Below, in pieces: positions 58,601 through 64,000 of a stretch of 64,000 bases of DNA. Numbering within the stretch: the stretch's first letter is position 1; the number at the start of each line of letters is the position of its first letter. The DNA is taken from positions 1-64,000 of the forward strand of contig DASVLJ010000069.1 in the NCBI GenBank assembly GCA_036384915.1, given 5' to 3'. The notes beneath the pieces were generated by a model that was not told the origin of the DNA, did not search any database, and saw nothing but the letters and a program-made list of their open reading frames with translations. The translations under genes and the position numbers were made by a program. This DNA is from PKWO01 sp036384915. GTDB taxonomy: Bacteria > Pseudomonadota > Gammaproteobacteria > Burkholderiales > Burkholderiaceae_D.

Positions 58601-59457
58601 TCAAGGCTTGGGAAGCGTTGGCGCGGCAGACGGGGCGCGAACACGCCCATCTCGCCTTGCATCGCGAGGATGAAAAGATCCGTTTCCGCGACATCCAGGC
58701 CCAGCCGCGCAAAATCATCAGCTCGCCGACATGGAGCGGCCTGGAAAGCGAAAAAGTGTCCTACACGGCAAATTATACGAACGTGCATGAATTGATTCCC
58801 TGGCGCACGCTGACGGGGCGCCAGCAGTTTTACCAGGACCATCCCTGGATGCGCGCCTTCGGCGAAGGCCTGGCGAGTTACCGCCCGCCGGTCGATCTCA
58901 AGACGACGTCGGAGATGCATCGCCGCCATCCGAACGGCAATCCGGAAATCATGCTGAATTTCATCACGCCGCACCAAAAGTGGGGCATCCATTCGACCTA
59001 TTCGGACAACCTGCTCATGCTGACGCTCAATCGCGGCGGCCCCGTGGTGTGGCTGTCGGAAGACGATGCCAGAAGCGCGGGCATTGTCGACAACGACTGG
59101 ATCGAGCTGTTCAACATCAACGGCGCCATCGCGGCGCGCGCGGTGGTCAGCCAGCGTGTCTTGCCCGGCATGGTCATGATGTACCACGCGCAGGAAAAAA
59201 TCGTCAATACGCCGGGCTCCGAAATCACGGGGACGCGCGGCGGCATCCACAATTCCGTCACGCGCATCGTGTTGAAGCCGACCCACATGATAGGCGGCTA
59301 CGCGCAGTTGAGCTACGGCTTCAATTATTACGGCACGATAGGCACCAACCGCGACGAATTCGTCGTGGTGCGCAAGATGAACAAGGTCGACTGGCTGGAG
59401 TCGCCGCGCGCGGATGAGCAAACACTATCGGCCGCGGCCGTGGGAGAGTCGGCATGA
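55639..59457 (+). CDS. narG: Respiratory nitrate reductase alpha subunit
   Basis: This membrane-bound nitrate reductase catalytic subunit contains the bis-MGD molybdenum cofactor and a [4Fe-4S] cluster (FS0), 1272 residues. FS0 ligands H50, C54, C58 and C93 (STHGVNCTGSCSW...RGCARGAS) are visible. The Mo ligand D222 is in YDWYCDLPPSSPQVWGE. It faces the cytoplasm, reduces nitrate to nitrite with quinol electrons through NarH and NarI, and has no export signal in use. The vestigial N-terminal motif is NYFNSPRESF. The ATG at 55639 follows CGGAGTTTTC. Confidence 0.97.
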   Translation: MSHFLDRLNYFNSPRESFSDGHGVTNAEDRTWEDAYRARWAHDKIVRSTHGVNCTGSCSWKIYVKGGIVTWETQQTDYPRTRWDMPNHEPRGCARGASYSWYLYSANRVKYPLVRGRLLKLWREARRALDPVEAWSSIVSDETKRRDYQAVRGLGGFVRATWDEVNEIVAASNVHTIKQYGPDRIIGFSPIPAMSMVSYAAGSRYLSLIGGVCMSFYDWYCDLPPSSPQVWGEQTDVPESADWYNSTFLIAWGSNVPQTRTPDAHFFTEVRYKGAKTVAVTPDYAEVSKLADLWLHPKQGTDAALAMAMGHVILKEFYFDRRSAYFDDYVRRYTDLPMLVILRQHTGADGKTILVPDRYLRASDFNGKLGAANNPEWKTVAFDKHGKMVLPNGAIGFRWGPDGRADQGQWNLEAREARHGEAVKLRLSLLDDEPLPHEIAQVGFPYFGGVASPHFQQNEQSDVIVHALPVRRVRLGKDGEPREELVATVFDLLAANYGIDRGIEGGVESKAAALGYDDNLPYTPAWQESITGVPRDQVIAVARQFADNAEKTEGKSMVIIGAAMNHWYHCDMNYRGIMNMLMLCGCVGKSGGGWAHYVGQEKLRPQTGWTALAFALDWIRPPRQMNSTSFFYAHTDQWRYEKLGVDEILSPLADKKLFGGSLIDYNVRAERMGWLPSAPQLKTNPLQVVRDARAAGLDAKAYTVEALKSGKLEMSCEDPDHPANWPRNMFVWRSNILGSSGKGHEYFLKHLLGTTHGVQGKDLGKDDAKPAEVRWHEHAPEGKLDLLVTLDFRMSTTCLYSDIVLPTATWYEKNDLNTSDMHPFIHPLSTAVDPAWQARSDWEIYKGFARKFSEICVGHLGVEHEVVLTPMMHDTAGELAQALDVKDWKTGEVELLPGKTAPQITEVERDYPNLYKRFTALGPLLNKLGNGGKGIGWNTQEEVRQLGELNGLVHAEGVSSGMPKIESDIDACEVVMMLAPETNGHVAVKAWEALARQTGREHAHLALHREDEKIRFRDIQAQPRKIISSPTWSGLESEKVSYTANYTNVHELIPWRTLTGRQQFYQDHPWMRAFGEGLASYRPPVDLKTTSEMHRRHPNGNPEIMLNFITPHQKWGIHSTYSDNLLMLTLNRGGPVVWLSEDDARSAGIVDNDWIELFNINGAIAARAVVSQRVLPGMVMMYHAQEKIVNTPGSEITGTRGGIHNSVTRIVLKPTHMIGGYAQLSYGFNYYGTIGTNRDEFVVVRKMNKVDWLESPRADEQTLSAAAVGESA

Positions 59458-60977
59458 AGATACGCGCGCAAATCGGCATGGTGTTGAATCTCGATAAATG
59501 CATCGGTTGCCATACCTGCTCCGTCACCTGCAAAAACGTCTGGACCAGCCGGCCCGGCATGGAATACGCCTGGTTCAACAATGTGGAGACCAAGCCGGGA
59601 ATCGGGTATCCCAAGGAATGGGAAAACCAGGAACGCTGGAACGGCGGCTGGGTCCGCAAGCAAGACGGCGGCATCGCACCGCGGCAGGGCGCGCGCTGGA
59701 AGCTGTTGATGCGCATCTTCGCCAACCCGAACCTGCCCGAAATCGACGACTATTACGAACCGTTTACCTTCGACTACGATCATCTGCAATCGGCTCCCGA
59801 GATGAAGGCGGCGCCCACCGCGTGGCCGCGCAGCCTGATATCGGGGCAACGGATGGAGAAGATCGTCTGGGGTCCGAACTGGGAAGAGATTCTCGGCGGG
59901 GAATACAGCAAGCGCTCGAAGGACAAAAACTTCGACGACATCCAGAAAGAGATGTACGGCGAGTTCGAAAATACCTTCATGATGTACCTGCCGCGCCTGT
60001 GCGAGCACTGCCTGAACCCGGCATGCGTCGCCAGTTGCCCGTCGGGGTCGATCTACAAGCGCGAGGAAGACGGGATCGTCCTGATCGATCAGGACAAGTG
60101 CCGGGGCTGGCGCATGTGCGTCAGCGGTTGTCCGTACAAGAAAATCTATTACAACTGGAAGAGCGGCAAGGCGGAAAAATGCATCTTCTGCTATCCGCGC
60201 ATCGAGGCGGGGCAGCCGACGGTTTGTTCCGAAACCTGCGTTGGCAGGATCCGCTATCTGGGCGTGTTGCTGTATGACGCCGACCGGATTGCCGAAGCGG
60301 CCAGCGTCGAGCGCGATAGCGATTTGTATCAGGCCCAGGTCGATTTGTTCCTCGACCCGCACGACCCTGCGGTAATCGCGCAGGCGCGCGCAGACGGTAT
60401 ACCCGAAGCTTGGCTCGATGCGGCGCGCAACAGCCCGGTGTACAAGATGGCAGTGCAATGGCAGGTTGCGCTGCCTTTGCACCCAGAATACCGCACCCTG
60501 CCCATGGTCTGGTATGTGCCACCCTTGTCGCCGATCACGGCGGCGGCCAATGCCGGCCATGTCGGCGCCAATGGCGAAATCCCGGATGTGAACCAATTGC
60601 GCATCCCGGTCAAGTACCTGGCGAATCTTTTGACGGCGGGCGATACCGCGCCGGTCATTCGCGCATTGGAACGCATGCTCGCAATGCGGGCTTACCAGCG
60701 TGGCAAGCACGTCGAGAATCGGCCCAACCTCGCGGCTTTGCAGCAAGTGGGATTGAGCCGGGCCGAAGTCGAGGAAATGTATCAAATCATGGCCATCACC
60801 AACTATGAGGACCGCTTCGTCATCCCGAGCACGCACCGCGAGTATGCGGAAAACACCTTTGACGTGCGCGGCGGCTGCGGCTTCTCGTTCGGCAACGGCT
60901 GCTCCGACGGCGCAAGCGAAGTCAGCTTGTTCGGCACGAGCAAGAAACGCACGATTCCCATCAAGGCGGAGGTATAA
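59454..60977 (+). CDS. narH: Respiratory nitrate reductase beta subunit
   Basis: This electron-transfer subunit of 507 residues overlaps narG (ATGA). The ferredoxin-like cysteine groups are LDKCIGCHTCSVTCKNVW, LCEHCLNPACVASCPSGS, CRGWRMCVSGCPYKK and EKCIFCYPRIEAGQ...CSETCVGR. Together they bind three [4Fe-4S] and one [3Fe-4S] cluster; the tryptophan in CRGWRMC marks the [3Fe-4S] site. Length matches the family. Confidence 0.97.
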   Translation: MKIRAQIGMVLNLDKCIGCHTCSVTCKNVWTSRPGMEYAWFNNVETKPGIGYPKEWENQERWNGGWVRKQDGGIAPRQGARWKLLMRIFANPNLPEIDDYYEPFTFDYDHLQSAPEMKAAPTAWPRSLISGQRMEKIVWGPNWEEILGGEYSKRSKDKNFDDIQKEMYGEFENTFMMYLPRLCEHCLNPACVASCPSGSIYKREEDGIVLIDQDKCRGWRMCVSGCPYKKIYYNWKSGKAEKCIFCYPRIEAGQPTVCSETCVGRIRYLGVLLYDADRIAEAASVERDSDLYQAQVDLFLDPHDPAVIAQARADGIPEAWLDAARNSPVYKMAVQWQVALPLHPEYRTLPMVWYVPPLSPITAAANAGHVGANGEIPDVNQLRIPVKYLANLLTAGDTAPVIRALERMLAMRAYQRGKHVENRPNLAALQQVGLSRAEVEEMYQIMAITNYEDRFVIPSTHREYAENTFDVRGGCGFSFGNGCSDGASEVSLFGTSKKRTIPIKAEV

Positions 60978-60981
60978 GGCC

Positions 60982-61665
60982 ATGCAAAAGCACAGCATTG
61001 CATTGATCCTGCGCGTATTGGCGCGACTGCTCAGTTATCCCGATGCCGAATTGCGCGCGCATCTGCCGGATCTGCGTCAAGCGCTATCGGTGGAAAATGC
61101 GCTCGCGGCGGGGAGTTTGCACCAGGTCGAGGCGCTGATAGCAGAGCTGGAGCAGGGCGACGATCTGGAAGCCGAGGAAACCTACGTCAAACTGTTCGAT
61201 CAGGGCCGCGCAACCTCGCTGCACCTGTTCGAGCACGTGCATGGCGATTCGCGCGATCGCGGTCCCGCAATGATCGATCTGGCGCAGACATATGAGGCGG
61301 CCGGCCTTTACCTCAAACCGGGGGAACTGCCCGACTATCTGCCCGCGCTGCTCGAATTCGCATCGACCCAGCCGCCGGCGCAAGCTGTCGGCTTCCTTGC
61401 GGAGACGGCCCACATCCTGAATGCCTTGCATTCGGCATTGTTGGAACGCAAAAGCGCCTATGCCGCCTTGATCAACGCCTTGCTCGAATTGAGCGGAGAG
61501 CGGACCCAGCCCGTCGAATCGACGCCGGACGTTCCGATTGACGCCAGCTGGAGCGAACCGCCAACCTTCGATGGCTGCTCGGCGCAAGGCCAGGCCAAAC
61601 CCGGGGGCGCGCAACCGATACAGTTCGTGCGCACAGCCGGCAATCAAACGCGAGTCATGCAATGA
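60982..61665 (+). CDS. narJ: Nitrate reductase molybdenum cofactor assembly chaperone
   Basis: This 227-residue NarJ/TorD-family chaperone supports cofactor loading and membrane attachment of NarGH. It is helical, with the typical EETYVKLFDQGRATSLHLFE and GDSRDRGPAMIDL segments. ATG 60982 is four bases after the narH stop codon. The proline/alanine-rich tail is variable in the family. Confidence 0.95.
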   Translation: MQKHSIALILRVLARLLSYPDAELRAHLPDLRQALSVENALAAGSLHQVEALIAELEQGDDLEAEETYVKLFDQGRATSLHLFEHVHGDSRDRGPAMIDLAQTYEAAGLYLKPGELPDYLPALLEFASTQPPAQAVGFLAETAHILNALHSALLERKSAYAALINALLELSGERTQPVESTPDVPIDASWSEPPTFDGCSAQGQAKPGGAQPIQFVRTAGNQTRVMQ

Positions 61666-62390
61666 ACATTCTCGACCATCTCCTGTTCGGCATTTATCCC
61701 TACATCTGCCTATCGGTATTTCTGGTCGGCAGCCTGATACGTTTCGACCGCGACCAATACACCTGGAAAAGCGATTCTTCGCAAATGTTGCGAAGCGGGC
61801 AATTGCGCTGGGGAAGCAATTTGTTTCACCTCGGCGTTTTGTTTCTCTTCTTCGGCCACACGGTCGGCATGCTGACGCCGCACTTCCTTTATGCCCATCT
61901 GATTGATGCCGGCAGCAAGCAATTGCTGGCTATGATCTCGGGCGGCATTGCGGGAACACTCGCCTTCGCCGGTATCAGCATCCTGCTGCACCGGAGATTG
62001 TCCGACGTTCGCATACGCAGCAACTCCCGCACCAGCGATATCGTGTTGCTGGTCTTATTGTGGCTACAGCTCGCGCTGGGCTTGGGGACAATACCCCTGT
62101 CCGCCCATCATTTGGACGGCAGCATGATGCTGGTGTTGGCGGAGTGGGCGCAACGCATCATGACGTTTCAATCCGGGGCGGACGGTTTGCTCGCCGGCGT
62201 GGACGGAGTATTCAAGCTGCACATGTTCCTTGGGATGAGCATTTTCCTGATCTTCCCATTTACCAGGCTGGTGCATGTGTGGAGCGGGTTTGCCGCCGTT
62301 TCTTATTTGCGCCGTCCCTATCAGGTCGTGCGCAGCCGCAAATTGCATTTGCCTGCCGGGCATGACCAGCCCGGCAGGCGTCAATCGTAA
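61662..62390 (+). CDS. narI: Respiratory nitrate reductase gamma subunit (cytochrome b)
   Basis: This 242-residue diheme cytochrome b anchors NarGH in the inner membrane and oxidises quinol. Five membrane helices are seen. Heme-binding histidines lie in GSNLFHLGVLFLFFGHTVG (helix 2) and in FKLHMFLGMSIFLIFPFTRLV with VHVWS near the C-terminal end. The ATG overlaps the narJ stop (ATGA). The gene ends the core narGHJI unit. Confidence 0.96.
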   Translation: MNILDHLLFGIYPYICLSVFLVGSLIRFDRDQYTWKSDSSQMLRSGQLRWGSNLFHLGVLFLFFGHTVGMLTPHFLYAHLIDAGSKQLLAMISGGIAGTLAFAGISILLHRRLSDVRIRSNSRTSDIVLLVLLWLQLALGLGTIPLSAHHLDGSMMLVLAEWAQRIMTFQSGADGLLAGVDGVFKLHMFLGMSIFLIFPFTRLVHVWSGFAAVSYLRRPYQVVRSRKLHLPAGHDQPGRRQS

Positions 62391-62402
62391 GGAGCCAGCG
62401 CA

Positions 62403-63218
62403 ATGCAAGTCCAAATCGAACCGCGTCCGGCCTTCACAACACTGGCTGTAACAACGATCAACGGCGTCGCAATCAATCGTGCGGAAGAAGAGCTTGCCAT
62501 GGAGGAGCTGCGGCAACGCGCCTGCACGGAATTGCTTCGCCAGGCGGCGCAATGCGAGGGATTGCTGGACAAAAGCGATGCGCCGACGGAGGAGGGGATG
62601 ATCGGTGAGGCAGCACTCACGGCCATCGACTCGCTGCTGGAGCGGGCCATCGACATTCCCGATCCAACGGATGAGGCCTGCCGCCGCGATTACGCCGCAC
62701 GCGAGCAGCACTACCGGCAAGGGCAGCGCGCGAAACTGCGCCACATCCTTTTCGCCGTGACCGAAGGGGTAGACGTGGTGGCCTTGCGCAAGCGGGCGGA
62801 ATCCGCATTGCTGGAAGCGCGCTGCGAGGCGGGCAAGTCCGACAACGGCACCCCGGATGCGTTTTCGCGAATGGCGGCGGAACTCTCCAATTGCCCAAGC
62901 GGGCGGTTTGGCGGCGCGCTGGGTTGGGTGACGGCGGAAGAATGCGCGCCTGAAATCGCAATGGCGGTGTTCGGGAACGCCACGGTCGGCGTGCTGCCGC
63001 AACTCGTACACAGCCGTTTCGGACTGCACGTGGTGGAGGTGCAGGCGCGTGAGCGTGGCGAATTGCAGCCTTTTGAAGCGGTGCATGGGGCTGTCTCGGC
63101 ATCCTTGCGTCAACGTGCGTTTGCCGTCGCCGTGCGCCATTACATCCAACAATTGGCGGCGCGTGCCTTGATCAAAGGGATGGAACTGGGACTTGCCGGG
63201 ACCGAACTGATGCAGTAG
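62403..63218 (+). CDS. Peptidylprolyl isomerase, parvulin type, of the nar operon
   Basis: This 271-residue protein contains a central parvulin (PPIC) domain: AKLRHILFAVTEGVDVVALR, LGWVTAEECAPEIAMAVF and VHSRFGLHVVEVQARE, the last being a clear C-terminal parvulin strand. An N-terminal alpha-helical region and the VNGVAINRAEEELAMEELR-like stretch recall NifM/SurA-like folds. There is no signal peptide, so it probably acts in the cytoplasm. It starts 12 bases after narI, so it is co-transcribed. A chaperone role for the nitrate reductase is inferred from position only. Confidence 0.9.
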   Translation: MQVQIEPRPAFTTLAVTTINGVAINRAEEELAMEELRQRACTELLRQAAQCEGLLDKSDAPTEEGMIGEAALTAIDSLLERAIDIPDPTDEACRRDYAAREQHYRQGQRAKLRHILFAVTEGVDVVALRKRAESALLEARCEAGKSDNGTPDAFSRMAAELSNCPSGRFGGALGWVTAEECAPEIAMAVFGNATVGVLPQLVHSRFGLHVVEVQARERGELQPFEAVHGAVSASLRQRAFAVAVRHYIQQLAARALIKGMELGLAGTELMQ

Positions 63219-63275
63219 CACCGGCTTGGATGCCCTTGGCTTTGGTCGGGAATACTTCCGAGGAAGCCGGAAAAG

Positions 63276-63313
63276 AAAAAGTCGTCAGTGAATTTCTTCA
63301 CTGACGACTTTTT
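63276..63313. terminator. Strong bidirectional terminator at the nar operon end
   Basis: AAAAAGTCGTCAGTGAA and TTCACTGACGACTTTTT form a perfect 17-bp stem around TTTC. The A and T runs on both sides allow termination in both directions, serving nar on the plus strand and the small gene on the minus strand. Confidence 0.9.
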
Positions 63314-63325
63314 GGTGATGCCGGC

Positions 63326-63354
63326 GCGATTGGCAGGAATCGAACCCACGCCTC
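63326..63354 (-). other. tRNA T-arm-like fragment, possible attachment-site remnant
   Basis: On the minus strand, GGAGGCGTGGGTTCGATTCC and the following TGCCAATCGC look like the T-arm and acceptor strand of a tRNA 3' end, with the GGTTCGATTCC core. Upstream on this strand there is no D-arm or anticodon arm and the terminal CCA is absent, so no complete tRNA can be drawn. Elements that integrate into tRNA genes often leave such a duplicated fragment at their far end. Confidence 0.4.
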
Positions 63355-63386
63355 CATGCAAACCATCGGTGATTTTCTAAATTGCT

Positions 63387-63806
63387 TCAGACAGTTGCAT
63401 CGCCTGCGGTGTAGTTTCCGCCTGTGATTATCAAATCGCCTCCATTGCCGTTTGGTCCGCCATCACCAGCCTTGAACGTCAGATCGCCGCCCTTGTTGGT
63501 GCCGCTGCCCGCCTTAACGGCCACATTGTCCAGGTGGACATTACCACCCCCATTTGATCCGGCACTATATGAGACGCCACCGCCAATACCACGTGCGGAG
63601 TTGAAGATTGGTCTGATCGCCTCCCCGATTTCATCGAAGGGTGAATTATCTGGTAGAGCCGAAATTGCCGCTCGAATCTGTGCCTCGATTCGTGCATCAA
63701 GCTTCCCGGTTAGCCAGTCCTTTACTTGGCCTCCGCATTCAATTCCAAACTTCGATAGCTCAACCACTGCCGCAATTTTTTCAAGCGAAATATCAATGTC
63801 AAACAC
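63387..63806 (-). CDS. Small hypothetical protein with glycine-rich C-terminus
   Basis: This 139-residue protein starts at GTG 63806 with GGGAGAG about six bases upstream; the frame is open to 63887. The N-terminal half is helical (VFDIDISLEKIAAVVELSKF, GGQVKDWLTGKLDARIEAQI). The C-terminal half is a glycine/asparagine-rich repeat with the patterns GGDLTFKAGDGG and GGDLIITGGNYTAGDA, like a short beta-helical or triple-stranded repeat. I do not recognise a family with certainty. GC content near 50 % is clearly below the neighbours, suggesting acquired DNA. It begins the region beyond the tRNA-like fragment. Confidence 0.65.
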   Translation of the reverse strand: MFDIDISLEKIAAVVELSKFGIECGGQVKDWLTGKLDARIEAQIRAAISALPDNSPFDEIGEAIRPIFNSARGIGGGVSYSAGSNGGGNVHLDNVAVKAGSGTNKGGDLTFKAGDGGPNGNGGDLIITGGNYTAGDATV

Positions 63807-64000
63807 GTTACTCTCCCTCACGGTTTTCGAACACGCTGTTTGCAATTGGTCCGAGCGATTAGATAGGGGCGAGGTCGGGAATTTCAAGATTCATGCATCA
63901 GATTCTTATTTTTTGGGTTCATCGGGGGAGATGTGGTGACGGGCAGATGTAGTCGCGGGGGGGGCAGTGCGAACGCATAGCGATGGCAATGCTAACCAAT
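63807..64000. other. Gene-free right end of the window
   Basis: The last ~190 bases are upstream of the glycine-rich protein gene. No gene, repeat or clear promoter was identified. A G-run (near 63957-63964) is followed by about 36 bases to the end. Confidence 0.5.

Noticed and set aside
63326..63411. A complete tRNA gene on the minus strand
   Set aside because: Five bases of an acceptor stem could pair (GCGAT near 63411 with ATCGC near 63326), but no D-arm or anticodon arm can be drawn and the CCA end is missing.
1..64000. CRISPR arrays, rRNA operons, prophage structural genes or toxin-antitoxin pairs
   Set aside because: No regularly spaced repeats, rRNA-like segments, phage morphogenesis proteins or recognisable toxin-antitoxin pairs were seen.

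Overview
The window is about 64 kb of GC-rich (roughly 60 %) chromosomal DNA from a betaproteobacterium. Gene content and order suggest Burkholderiales, probably Oxalobacteraceae or a close relative: the ygfZ | mltG-tmk-holB-pilZ-tatD block, narK-narK-narGHJI with a downstream parvulin, Liv-type ABC cassettes beside fatty-acid catabolism genes, and a two-NarK nitrate uptake system. No rRNA, complete tRNA or CRISPR array was seen. The taxonomic call is an inference from gene order and recognised protein families. It does not rest on a marker gene.

Layout. 1-8.5 kb: the 3' part of an acyl-CoA synthetase gene, a branched-chain-amino-acid-type ABC transporter (binding protein, two permeases, two ATPases), and a fused enoyl-CoA hydratase/3-hydroxyacyl-CoA dehydrogenase. 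8.7-13.2 kb: a chemoreceptor, an odd receiver-domain protein, ferredoxin-NADP reductase, a YjfB-type motility protein behind a good sigma-28 promoter candidate, and a small unknown protein. 13.3-21.9 kb: penicillin-binding protein 1A, a PAS-GGDEF-EAL membrane protein, purT and an MHS-family symporter. 22.1-31.1 kb: a long co-directional acyl-CoA catabolism cluster (thiolase, acyl-CoA dehydrogenase, two SDRs, two hot-dog thioesterases, an MDR reductase, a GST gene broken by a stop codon, an epoxide-hydrolase-like enzyme, a GNAT). 31.1-34.7 kb (minus strand): TPR/2OG-oxygenase protein, NRDE protein, DUF4936 protein, ygfZ. 34.8-39.4 kb: mltG, tmk, holB, pilZ, tatD and an ankyrin protein. 39.4-45.2 kb: NDH-2, a LuxR-type regulator, a TraM/TraL-like pair with no other conjugation genes, a prolyl-4-hydroxylase-like enzyme and a response-regulator diguanylate cyclase. 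45.2-50.2 kb: a 307-bp element with perfect terminal inverted repeats, then a very large hybrid histidine kinase. 50.3-63.2 kb: ygiQ (minus), then an anaerobic nitrate respiration operon behind a perfect FNR/ANR box. 63.3-64 kb: a strong terminator, a tRNA T-arm-like fragment and a lower-GC gene that looks like the edge of an accessory region.

How the genes work together. The two lipid blocks supply a near-complete beta-oxidation cycle: acyl activation, acyl-CoA dehydrogenase, hydratase/dehydrogenase and thiolase. A similar short palindrome, with a GAACG(A/C/T)CGTTC-like core, precedes both the hydratase/dehydrogenase gene and the thiolase gene, which suggests a common regulator. Three proteins (GGDEF-EAL, REC-GGDEF, PilZ) concern cyclic-di-GMP or type IV pili. 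The nar operon gives nitrate import, reduction to nitrite at the inner membrane, and enzyme maturation.

Strongest observations: (1) the first ~300 bases have Streptomyces-like codon use and protein sequence and switch abruptly to host style inside one reading frame, so they are a recombinant or assembly chimera; (2) all deviations in the LivF/LivG ATPases fall on the same composite ATP site; (3) an isolated IncP-like TraL/TraM pair; (4) a MITE-like structured element next to the hybrid kinase gene; (5) a probable island boundary at the right end.
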